Shown one piece after another: positions 4,892-11,423 of a stretch of 26,314 nt of DNA. The first letter of the stretch is position 1. The number at the start of each line of letters is the position of its first letter. This stretch comes from a virus, in IMG/VR virus record IMGVR_UViG_3300024344_000110, positions 1 through 26,314 of that record. One strand, written 5' to 3'. Both the position numbers and the translations under genes were made by a program. The notes below the pieces were generated by a model, which searched no databases, was not told the origin of the DNA, and saw nothing but the letters and a program-made list of their open reading frames with translations.

Positions 4892-4907
4892 TGTTTCACG
4901 TGAAACT
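4892..4907. promoter_or_regulatory. Chromosomal-type parS-like site
   Basis: TGTTTCACGTGAAACT contains the perfect 14-bp palindrome GTTTCACGTGAAAC and matches 15 of 16 bases of the bacterial centromere consensus TGTTTCACGTGAAACA bound by ParB/Spo0J. It is the only copy that I see in the window, and no parA or parB gene is present here. It sits in the noncoding divergent region, flanked by other dyads. Confidence 0.65.
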
Positions 4908-4952
4908 AGAAGCGCGCTAGTTTAGAATTATTCTAAAATAAAATAATAACGC

Positions 4953-4989
4953 TTGCAAAAAAAATAATTTTCCCTTAATATCCCATAAT
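4953..4989 (+). promoter_or_regulatory. Rightward promoter with operator-like element
   Basis: GCTTGCAA contains the -35 TTGCAA (4953-4958), and TAATAT (4976-4981) follows after exactly 17 nt. TAATATCCCATAAT (4976-4989) starts at this -10 and matches the arms of the inverted repeat at 2835-2867 in 13 of 14 bases. GAGGAAAAT and the ATG at 5008 follow. Confidence 0.65.
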
Positions 4990-5007
4990 AAAGAAAGTGA
5001 GGAAAAT

Positions 5008-5232
5008 ATGAAAAAAGAAAAAAAACTAGAAATACACTTTGATGATGGAAGCGGGGATAAATGGTTTTATGAATTTACAGACCATAACTATGCTATTAAT
5101 TTAGTTAATGTAAAAAATTGTATTTTCAGAAATACTTTATCTGAAAATTGGATAACTAAAATTATTTCAAATAATAAAACTTATCAAAGTGATAAAGAAA
5201 TCATTAACTTTTTAGATGGTAAATTAGTTTAA
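5008..5232 (+). CDS. Small protein of unknown function, 74 aa
   Basis: The protein begins MKKEKKLEIHFDDGSGDKWF. Two strand-like segments and a C-terminal SDKEIINFLDGKLV follow. I do not recognise it. The start is supported by GAGGAAAAT just upstream and the promoter at 4953-4989. As the first rightward gene opposite the minus-strand block, it could be a regulator, but no helix-turn-helix is evident. It shares its ribosome-binding site and first codons (MKKEKK) with the next gene, suggesting a duplicated start segment. Confidence 0.65.
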   Translation: MKKEKKLEIHFDDGSGDKWFYEFTDHNYAINLVNVKNCIFRNTLSENWITKIISNNKTYQSDKEIINFLDGKLV

Positions 5233-5245
5233 CAAATAGCCGAAA

Positions 5246-5291
5246 CCAGCGGATTTAATTCTGCTGGTCTATCTATCGTGGTTGATAGATA
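5246..5291 (+). other. Two tandem hairpins in the leader of the 96-aa gene
   Basis: CCAGCGGA (5246-5253) pairs with TCTGCTGG (5260-5267) across a 6-nt loop with one G-U pair. TATCTATC (5270-5277) pairs perfectly with GATAGATA (5284-5291) across GTGGTT. The stems are only 2 nt apart and lie between two co-transcribed genes. There is no U tract, so this is more likely an RNA structure affecting stability or translation than a terminator. Confidence 0.5.
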
Positions 5292-5333
5292 CTGACGATG
5301 GCAGACCCATTAATTATAACTAGAAGGAAAATC

Positions 5334-5624
5334 ATGAAAAAAGAAAAAAGAGTAACTTACATTGACGGCTTAAAGTTAGGTTACAAAAATGGTGCTGACT
5401 TATTAAACTTAATTAATAAGCAGATTAAGACAGCATCAAATAAACAAATTAAACCTGAAATTAATCTTATTAAGATAGTAGGTTTAATTCATGAGTATTT
5501 GGCACAATGGGAGAATGTTCAATTAGGAGATAAGGTTGAATATAAACCGCAAATAATAGTTATGAAGAATTTATTCGAAAATAAAAAACCAGAACCAGAA
5601 CAACTAGAATTAAATTTTAATTAG
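5334..5624 (+). CDS. Small protein of unknown function, 96 aa (internal start chosen)
   Basis: The frame opens at an ATG at 5298, but the start at 5334 is preferred because AGAAGGAAAATC precedes it and the extra 12 residues look like leader translation. The protein begins MKKEKRVTYIDGLKLGYKNG. A helical core (LLNLINKQIKTASNKQIKPE, then IVGLIHEYLAQW) and an acidic Pro-rich end (KPEPEQLELNFN) follow. It precedes a strong terminator and then the terminase gene, so a small terminase subunit was considered, but I see no motif for it. Function is unknown. Confidence 0.65.
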   Translation: MKKEKRVTYIDGLKLGYKNGADLLNLINKQIKTASNKQIKPEINLIKIVGLIHEYLAQWENVQLGDKVEYKPQIIVMKNLFENKKPEPEQLELNFN

Positions 5625-5639
5625 TCTAGTTCCTCGATA

Positions 5640-5678
5640 CCCGCCGCGCGTTAAGAATAGCGCGCGGCGGGTTTTTTT
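5640..5678 (+). terminator. Strong rho-independent terminator
   Basis: CCCGCCGCGCG (5640-5650) and CGCGCGGCGGG (5661-5671) form a perfect 11-bp GC stem with a 10-nt loop, followed at once by seven Ts (5672-5678). It lies 15 nt after the stop of the 96-aa gene and separates the early rightward unit from the packaging genes. Confidence 0.93.
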
Positions 5679-5811
5679 ATTTCAATAGAGGTACCAACAC
5701 TCTTCCAAAATATTAAAAGTTCTTTTTAATTAATTCTATTTTTCGAGAAAGATGTAACTAACTGATGATAATATTGTCGGATTTGTACGGTTTATGACCT
5801 CAAATTCGTTA

Positions 5812-5840
5812 TTGCTTTCTAGGACAATACCGAATACAGT
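5812..5840 (+). promoter_or_regulatory. Weak promoter candidate before the terminase gene
   Basis: TTGCTT (5812-5817) and TACAGT (5835-5840) lie 17 nt apart in the 214-nt gap between the terminator and the terminase start. Both boxes are imperfect. Some promoter is expected here because the upstream terminator is strong. The rest of the gap holds no convincing gene. Confidence 0.3.
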
Positions 5841-5892
5841 AATAATCGTTGGAAACATTAACTAAAAAATTTTACAAAAAATTTTTTTCAAA

Positions 5893-7362
5893 ATGCAAAT
5901 TGATCTAGATAAAATAAAAAAACTCCCACCTGATATAAGAAAAGATTTCATGAAAATGGCTGTAAAGCTTGATGAAAAGAAAAAGATATCCAAAGTTAAA
6001 GATGACTTCCTGTCATTTGCCAAACACATGTGGCCAGAGTTTATCGAAGGTCGACACCATAAAATTATTGGAGATAAGTTTAACCAGATAGCACAAGGCA
6101 AAATCAAGAGATTGATCGTCAATATGCCGCCAAGACATACAAAGTCCGAGTTCGCCAGCTCCCTGCTGCCCGCTTGGATGATCGGTAGAAACCCGAAACT
6201 AAAAATTATTCAAACGACCCACACCGGAGAACTAGCTATTAGATTCGGGCGTAAAGCTAAAACACTAATGGACACAGAAGATTATAAAAAAGTCTTTGAG
6301 ACAAGATTGAGGGAAGACAGTCAAGCAGCGGGTCGCTGGGAAACAGCACAGGGCGGTGAATACTTTGCATCTGGTGTAGGTGGAGCAATTACTGGTCGGG
6401 GTGCAGATTTATTAATCATTGACGATCCACACTCAGAGCAAGATGCGCTTAACATGACAGCATTAGAGCGAGCGTATGAATGGTATACATCCGGTCCACG
6501 TCAAAGGTTGCAGCCAGGTGGTGCGATCGTTTGTGTAATGACAAGATGGAACGTTAAAGATCTAACAGGTCAATTATTAAAACATCAAAAAGAAGCAAAA
6601 GCAGATCAGTGGGAGCTGATAGAGTTTCCTGCAATCATGCCTTCGAATAAACCAGTATGGCCTGAGTATTGGCAGCTAAAAGAATTAGAAACAGTTAAAG
6701 CATCACTATCAATTGGTAAGTGGAATGCACAATGGATGCAGAACCCAACTAGTGAAGAAGGCGCAATCATCAAAAGAGAATGGTGGAACGTTTGGGAGAA
6801 AGATGAAATGCCAGCTTTAGAACATGTCATACAATCATACGATACTGCATTCATGAAAAAGGAAACAGCCGACTATAGTGCAATTACAACATGGGGTATC
6901 TTTAGAGAATCTGAAGACAGCCCGCAGCAGTTAATATTGGTTGATGCATTAAAAGGTAGATACGAGTTCCCCGAACTTCGTCGCGTTGCAAAAGAACAAT
7001 ATGACTATTGGAAACCTGAAACGGTATTAATTGAAGCTAAAGCCAGTGGATTGCCACTAACCTACGAGCTTAGAAATATGGGGATACCGGTAGTTAATTT
7101 CACACCGTCAAAAGGAAACGATAAGCATGCCCGTGTAAATGCAGTTGCACCTTTGTTTGAATCTGGTATGGTGTGGGCTCCTGAAGAAAAGTTCGCAGAA
7201 GAGGTTATTGAAGAGTGTGCAGCTTTTCCATACGGGGATCATGATGACTTGGTTGATAGTATGACCCAAGCTGTTATGCGGTTTAGACAAGGAGGGTTGG
7301 TACCGCATCCTGAAGACTATGAAGAAGAAAAAATTATAAAAACAAAAAGAACTTATTACTAA
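5893..7362 (+). CDS. terL: Terminase large subunit (ATPase and nuclease)
   Basis: This is the motor that cuts concatemeric DNA and pumps it through the portal. The ATPase domain shows a Walker A-type MPPRHTKSE (78-86), a Walker B LLIIDD (173-178) and a coupling-type MTRWN (216-220). The RNase H-like nuclease domain shows SYDTAF (D317), LIEAK (E381) and GDHDDLVDS (D451/D452/D455). The length of 489 aa is normal for the family. Unusually, there is no Shine-Dalgarno sequence: the ATG follows TTTTTTTCAAA, and an in-frame TAA lies close upstream. The next in-frame ATG (codon 20) is an alternative start. The stop overlaps the next gene (TAATG). No small terminase subunit is recognisable beside it. 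Confidence 0.95.
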   Translation: MQIDLDKIKKLPPDIRKDFMKMAVKLDEKKKISKVKDDFLSFAKHMWPEFIEGRHHKIIGDKFNQIAQGKIKRLIVNMPPRHTKSEFASSLLPAWMIGRNPKLKIIQTTHTGELAIRFGRKAKTLMDTEDYKKVFETRLREDSQAAGRWETAQGGEYFASGVGGAITGRGADLLIIDDPHSEQDALNMTALERAYEWYTSGPRQRLQPGGAIVCVMTRWNVKDLTGQLLKHQKEAKADQWELIEFPAIMPSNKPVWPEYWQLKELETVKASLSIGKWNAQWMQNPTSEEGAIIKREWWNVWEKDEMPALEHVIQSYDTAFMKKETADYSAITTWGIFRESEDSPQQLILVDALKGRYEFPELRRVAKEQYDYWKPETVLIEAKASGLPLTYELRNMGIPVVNFTPSKGNDKHARVNAVAPLFESGMVWAPEEKFAEEVIEECAAFPYGDHDDLVDSMTQAVMRFRQGGLVPHPEDYEEEKIIKTKRTYY

Positions 7363-7640
7363 TGTCAGAACTAACAGATAAATATTCAAAAAATTTTAGT
7401 CCAGAACGAAAAAAAGAATTTGAAAAACGTGTACGTGAGATAGGTGCTGATATGTCAGAACTATCAGCTATACAATATGTTTTAGCAGAAATGAGAAGTG
7501 AAATGAAATTAGGCGGTAGAGTAGACAAGCCACTAGGAGCGGGTGGCAAGAAATCAGGACCACCACCTAAATCAGGACCTAATCCACAGGGCTTGAATAT
7601 TAAGAGTAATACTGTTAAGACAGTGAAACTGGAGAAATAA
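7362..7640 (+). CDS. Small protein between terminase and portal, 92 aa
   Basis: The first half is a charged helical region (KNFSPERKKEFEKRVREIGA). The second half is glycine-, lysine- and proline-rich and disordered (LGGRVDKPLGAGGKKSGPPP). The GGRVDK element resembles GGMVDK in the 62-aa gene at 10507, and similar short Gly-rich peptides are common in marine phages. The start overlaps the terminase stop (TAATG) with no good ribosome-binding site, so coupling is likely, and the stop directly abuts the portal ATG. Its place suggests a packaging accessory role, but no family is recognised. Confidence 0.75.
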   Translation: MSELTDKYSKNFSPERKKEFEKRVREIGADMSELSAIQYVLAEMRSEMKLGGRVDKPLGAGGKKSGPPPKSGPNPQGLNIKSNTVKTVKLEK

Positions 7641-10121
7641 ATGGCAGAAATAGACAAAGCCTTACCCAATGAGGTAAGAAAAGAAATAACTATTCCTAGT
7701 GAAGATGATTTACAAATAGATATAGAACAGGAACAAGAAACAAAAGGCCCTGTTGAAGTTCAAGAAAACGAAGACGGAAGTGTTGACATAGACTTTGACC
7801 CATCTGCGGTAAACGTTGAAGGCACTGAAGGACATTTTTCTAATTTAGCTGAATTGTTACCTGACGATGTTTTAGATCCGTTAGGAAGTAAAATGTATGA
7901 AGACTACACAGATTATAAATCTTCAAGAAAAGATTGGGAAAGAACTTATACACAAGGATTAGAACTGTTAGGTTTTAATTATGACGACAGAACAGAACCA
8001 TTTAAAGGCGCATCGGGCGCGACGCATCCAGTATTAGCAGAAGCTGTTACACAGTTTCAAGCTTTAGCTTATAAAGAATTATTACCAGCGCAAGGTCCAG
8101 TTAGAACTCAAATAATTGGCATGCCAACACCTGATAAAGAAGCGCAGTCGCAAAGAGTAAAACAGTTTATGAATTATCAGATTATGTCTGAAATGAAAGA
8201 ATATGAAGCAGAGTTTGATCAGATGTTATTTTATTTACCACTTGCAGGTTCTGCATTTAAAAAAGTTTATTACGATGAGATTATGCAAAGAGCTGTTTCA
8301 AAATATGTTCCTGCAGATGATATCGTTGTACCATATACTGCAACATCATTAGATGATTGCGAGTCTGTAATACACAGAGTGCGTATGACAGAAAACGAAT
8401 TAAGAAAACAACAAGTTGGAGGATTTTATAGAGACATAGAAATTAACCCATCGTACATGGATGAGACTGCTTCTGAAAAAGCAGAAAGAGAATTAGACGG
8501 GACATCTAAAGGAAGAGATCAAAGAATGTATACACTTTTAGAATGTCACGTTACTTTAGATCTAGAAGGCTTTGAAGATTTAGGTCAAGACGGCGAAGCT
8601 ACAGGAATTAAATTACCATACATTGTAACAGTTGAAGAAGGAACTAGAAAAGTATTATCAATTAGAAGAAACTACGAAGCAGGCGACGTATTAAAAAGTA
8701 AAATTAATTATTTTGTTCATTTTAAATTTTTACCTGGTTTAGGATTTTACGGTTTTGGTTTAACTCACATGATTGGTGGATTATCAAGAACAGCAACAGC
8801 TGCATTAAGACAGCTGTTAGATGCTGGAACTTTGTCTAACTTACCCGCTGGATTTAAAATGCGTGGTATTAAAATGAGAGACGAGGCACAATCAATTCAA
8901 CCCGGTGAGTTTAGAGATGTCGATGCACCTGGAGGAAATTTAAAAGATGCATTTATGACATTGCCATTTAAAGAACCATCACAAACTTTATTATCACTTA
9001 TGGGTGTCGTGGTACAAGCAGGGCAAAGATTTGCATCTATTGCCGACCTGCAGGTAGGAGACGGGAACCAACAAGCAGCAGTGGGCACGACAGTCGCTAT
9101 GTTGGAAAGAGGATCGCGTGTAATGTCAGCGATCCACAAAAGAATGTACGCCGCGATGAAAAAAGAATTTACAATTTTGGCTAGAGTATTTAAAACATAC
9201 TTACCTCCAGTTTACCCCTATGATGTTATTGGTGGACAGAATCAAATTAAACAATTAGATTTTGACGACCGTGTAGACATCTTACCAGTTGCAGATCCCA
9301 ATATCTTTAGCCAAACGCAAAGGATATCTTTAGCTCAAACTGAAATGCAATTGGCTGCCTCGAACCCTCAAATACATAATCAATACGAAGTGTATCGAAA
9401 TATGTATGAGGCATTGGGGGTAAAAGATATTGACTTAATTTTAAAAAAACCACCTCAACCTATGCCAAAAGATCCTGCATTGGAACACATTGATGCATTA
9501 GGTGGTATTCCGTTTCAAGCATTTCCTGGTCAAGACCACCAAGCACATATTACAGCGCATTTAAACTTTATGGAAACTAACATGGTTAAGAATTCACCTG
9601 CAATTGGCGCTTCAATACAAAAAAACATACTTGAACATATAAGTTTAATGGCACAAGAACAGATTGAAGTAGAGTTTAGAGATGAGTTACCTCAATTACA
9701 ACAAATGATGCAGATGGCACAACAGAATCCACAGCTACAACAACAAGCAAGAATGCTGCAAGAGAGAATAGACGGCAGAAAAGCAGTGTTAATATCAGAA
9801 ATGATGGATGATTTTGCAAAAGAAGAGAAGAAAATTACTTCACAGTTCGATAATGACCCAATAGCGAAGCTAAGATCAAGAGAATTAGACCTTAAAGCTA
9901 AAGATGATGCTAGAAAACAGAAAGAAGGCGAAGAAAAAATGAACTTAGACCGAATGAAGGCTATGATGAACCAAGCAAACACTGAAGAAAAACTAGATCA
10001 GAACGAAGAATTAGCACAATTAAGAGCTGATACGTCAATTCAAAAAACAATTTTAGGTAAAACGATACCTTCTAGCGATAAAGTGCCAGATAGTGTGTCA
10101 ATTATTAGAAAAGGAGATTAA
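7641..10121 (+). CDS. Portal protein, 826 aa
   Basis: The dodecameric portal forms the DNA entry vertex of the head. The first 80 residues are acidic. The central region has the portal-like features expected of large podovirus portals, including THMIGGLSRTATAALRQLLD around residue 375, LPAGFKMRGIKMRDE, and a long helix-rich stretch with LMGVVVQAGQRFASIADLQV. The C-terminal 190 residues are Gln/Met-rich and charged coiled coil (QQMMQMAQQNPQLQQQARML), compatible with a P22-type barrel. The length far exceeds HK97-type portals and fits the P22-like or marine podovirus kind. GGAG lies 8 nt upstream of the ATG. It is placed directly after the terminase, as usual. Confidence 0.88.
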   Translation: MAEIDKALPNEVRKEITIPSEDDLQIDIEQEQETKGPVEVQENEDGSVDIDFDPSAVNVEGTEGHFSNLAELLPDDVLDPLGSKMYEDYTDYKSSRKDWERTYTQGLELLGFNYDDRTEPFKGASGATHPVLAEAVTQFQALAYKELLPAQGPVRTQIIGMPTPDKEAQSQRVKQFMNYQIMSEMKEYEAEFDQMLFYLPLAGSAFKKVYYDEIMQRAVSKYVPADDIVVPYTATSLDDCESVIHRVRMTENELRKQQVGGFYRDIEINPSYMDETASEKAERELDGTSKGRDQRMYTLLECHVTLDLEGFEDLGQDGEATGIKLPYIVTVEEGTRKVLSIRRNYEAGDVLKSKINYFVHFKFLPGLGFYGFGLTHMIGGLSRTATAALRQLLDAGTLSNLPAGFKMRGIKMRDEAQSIQPGEFRDVDAPGGNLKDAFMTLPFKEPSQTLLSLMGVVVQAGQRFASIADLQVGDGNQQAAVGTTVAMLERGSRVMSAIHKRMYAAMKKEFTILARVFKTYLPPVYPYDVIGGQNQIKQLDFDDRVDILPVADPNIFSQTQRISLAQTEMQLAASNPQIHNQYEVYRNMYEALGVKDIDLILKKPPQPMPKDPALEHIDALGGIPFQAFPGQDHQAHITAHLNFMETNMVKNSPAIGASIQKNILEHISLMAQEQIEVEFRDELPQLQQMMQMAQQNPQLQQQARMLQERIDGRKAVLISEMMDDFAKEEKKITSQFDNDPIAKLRSRELDLKAKDDARKQKEGEEKMNLDRMKAMMNQANTEEKLDQNEELAQLRADTSIQKTILGKTIPSSDKVPDSVSIIRKGD

Positions 10122-10123
10122 TT

Positions 10124-10507
10124 ATGTGGTTAAGTGCAATTAAACTAGCTGTAAATGCAGGTTCACACATTTATAAGAAAAAACAAGAGACTAAAATGAT
10201 GATGGCTAACGCACAAGCTAAACATGCAGAAAAAATGGCCTCCGGTGAGCTGGAATATTCTGGAAAACTACTAGAAGCTAGACAATCGGACTGGAAAGAC
10301 GAGGCAGTCCTTGTAATTCTCACGTTGCCAATTTTGGTGATTGCTTGGGGTGTTTTTAGTGATGATCCAAATGCTTCTGCAAAGATAAAAGAGTTTTTTG
10401 AGCAGTTCCAACAGCTGCCGAGCTGGTTTACAAATTTATGGATCCTTGTCGTGGCGAGCATTTATGGTATAAAGGGAACTCAAATATTTAAGGGAGGAAA
10501 AAAATAA
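10124..10507 (+). CDS. Holin-like membrane protein, 127 aa
   Basis: An amphipathic N-terminus (MWLSAIKLAVNAGSHIYKKK) leads into a charged helix. Two hydrophobic segments at about 61-78 (AVLVILTLPILVIAWGVF) and 101-117 (WFTNLWILVVASIYGIK) are joined by a loop with FFEQFQQLP, and the C-terminus is basic. This resembles the three-TM holin family known from gene transfer agents and phages, where the loop before the last membrane segment has a similar pattern. The role would be timed permeabilisation of the inner membrane. GGAG precedes the ATG. A holin between portal and capsid genes is not rare in marine phages. A non-lytic membrane role cannot be excluded. Confidence 0.6.
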   Translation: MWLSAIKLAVNAGSHIYKKKQETKMMMANAQAKHAEKMASGELEYSGKLLEARQSDWKDEAVLVILTLPILVIAWGVFSDDPNASAKIKEFFEQFQQLPSWFTNLWILVVASIYGIKGTQIFKGGKK

Positions 10508-10695
10508 TGAAAAAAAAGAAAAATAACGGATTTCCAGATTTGTCTGGAGATGGCAAAACTACTTTTAAAGATGTTTTAATAGGTAGAGGAGTCAAACTTA
10601 ACATGGGCGGAATGGTAGATAAAAGATCACCTTTTATGGGTGGTGGTATCGCTTACGCAGGTGGTGGAAAAGCAATGAAGAGAGGAAAAAAATAA
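10507..10695 (+). CDS. Small Gly- and Lys-rich basic protein, 62 aa
   Basis: The protein begins MKKKKNNGFPDLSGDGKTTF. Low-complexity glycine runs with GGMVDK and GGGIAYAGGGKAMKRGKK follow. It is probably disordered and could bind DNA or a structural partner. The ATG overlaps the upstream stop (TAATG), and its ribosome-binding site (GGGAGG) lies in the C-terminal codons of the holin-like gene. The same junction design is repeated at its own end. Function is unknown. Confidence 0.7.
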   Translation: MKKKKNNGFPDLSGDGKTTFKDVLIGRGVKLNMGGMVDKRSPFMGGGIAYAGGGKAMKRGKK

Positions 10696-10907
10696 TGCCA
10701 GGAAAAGAAATAAAAGGAAGAAGTAAAAGAGTAATGTATAAAAATGGATCAGGTAAAGATACACATGTAACTAAAGATGGACGCACAGTTAAAAAAGGTC
10801 TTTATTATTATATGAACAGAGCCAAAAAAAGAGGGACTAGTAAACCTGGAAAAGGTTCTGTAACTGACAAAGCTTTAAAGGAATCAGCTAAGACTGCTAA
10901 AAAATAA
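10695..10907 (+). CDS. Small basic protein of unknown function, 70 aa
   Basis: This is strongly basic throughout (MPGKEIKGRSKRVMYKNGSG, and KKGLYYYMNRAKKRGTSKPG), with an alanine-lysine helical tail. Such proteins in late phage operons may be packaged with DNA or help head assembly, but no family is recognised. The ATG overlaps the upstream stop (TAATG), and AGAGAGGAAAA in the preceding C-terminal codons serves as the ribosome-binding site. Confidence 0.7.
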   Translation: MPGKEIKGRSKRVMYKNGSGKDTHVTKDGRTVKKGLYYYMNRAKKRGTSKPGKGSVTDKALKESAKTAKK

Positions 10908-11185
10908 TGGCTGAAAATCCAATTTCAAGAAATAAAAAAAACTACAGATCTACAAAATCTGGAGCGGGTATGACACGAGCCGGTGTCGCTGCCTATAGAA
11001 GAGCAAATCCCGGCTCAAAACTAAAAACAGCTGTGACAGGAAAAGTGAAGCCTGGATCAAAAGCTGCTAATCGTAGGAAGTCATACTGCGCTAGATCACT
11101 AGGACAATTAAAACGGTCATCAGCAAAAACAAGAAACGATCCAAACTCACGTATTCGTCAAGCTAGAAGAAGATGGAAATGTTAA
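10907..11185 (+). CDS. Arg/Lys-rich small protein, possibly DUF6321-like, 92 aa
   Basis: The core AVTGKVKPGSKAANRRKSYC and the ending RIRQARRRWKC match from memory a conserved family of small phage proteins of unknown function, often labelled DUF6321. The label is uncertain. Conserved Cys (near 72 and the last residue) and the high positive charge suggest nucleic acid binding or a virion role. The start overlaps the upstream stop (TAATG), and no ribosome-binding site lies within the usual distance, so coupling is likely. It closes a run of three basic mini-genes. Confidence 0.7.
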   Translation: MAENPISRNKKNYRSTKSGAGMTRAGVAAYRRANPGSKLKTAVTGKVKPGSKAANRRKSYCARSLGQLKRSSAKTRNDPNSRIRQARRRWKC

Positions 11186-11186
11186 T

Positions 11187-11423
11187 ATGATGGACCCATT
11201 AACTGTTGTTTCTAAAATACAAAAAAACATGAGGGACAACTTACAAAGAATCGGCGACACCATGATTAGTGGTGGAGTTGACAACATGGAAAAATATCAG
11301 TATATGTTAGGACAAGCAAGAACTTATCAATATCTATTACAGGAAATCTCTAACCTGCTAGAAGAAAAGGAGCAAAAAAATGAAGGAAACGTCGTCGGAA
11401 TCAACGGAAGTACCAAAAATTAA
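11187..11423 (+). CDS. Small helical protein of unknown function, 78 aa
   Basis: The protein starts MMDPLTVVSKIQKNMRDNLQ. A helical segment with KYQYMLGQARTYQYLLQEIS and a short acidic stretch follow. The pattern is common in marine phage head modules, but I know no function. The ATG follows the upstream stop by one base. ATG 11187 and ATG 11190 are both possible. The last 44 bases overlap the co-chaperonin gene in a different frame, and the AAGGAG of the co-chaperonin lies within this gene. Confidence 0.7.
   Translation: MMDPLTVVSKIQKNMRDNLQRIGDTMISGGVDNMEKYQYMLGQARTYQYLLQEISNLLEEKEQKNEGNVVGINGSTKN

Larger units (their letters stand above)
4632..5007. other. Divergent control region with clustered dyads
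   Basis: No gene is visible in these 376 bases. Promoters face outward at both ends. Perfect dyads are TAAAAATAA-AC-TTATTTTTA (4702-4721), TAAAACT-AG-AGTTTTA (4750-4765), GTTTCACGTGAAAC (4893-4906), AAACTAG-7 nt-CTAGTTT (4903-4923) and TTTAGAAT-T-ATTCTAAA (4921-4937). The last three overlap head to tail. The word AAACTAGA occurs at 4752, 4862 and 4903, and again inside the next gene at 5023. A GC-rich island (GCGGCCGC, 4816-4823) stands out. A control region, a replication or partition site, or a recombination site would all fit. Confidence 0.6.

Noticed and set aside
4892-4907. Phage attachment site reading of the palindrome
   Set aside because: No integrase or tRNA-like core is seen in the window. 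The match to the parS consensus is much more specific.
5298-5624. Longer form of the 96-aa gene starting at 5298
   Set aside because: The ATG at 5298 lies in the structured leader without a ribosome-binding site. AGAAGGAAAATC precedes the ATG at 5334.
5334-5624. Small terminase subunit assignment for the 96-aa gene
   Set aside because: It lies before the terminase gene, but a strong terminator separates them and no DNA-binding motif is visible. It was left as unknown.
5794-5865. 23-codon frame in the gap before the terminase gene
   Set aside because: There is no ribosome-binding site, it overlaps the only promoter candidate, and it has no protein-like pattern.
7334-7669. Minus-strand open frame of 111 codons
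   Set aside because: It is antisense to the terminase end and the 92-aa gene. It has no ribosome-binding site, and the neighbouring plus-strand frames are coupled by stop-start overlaps.
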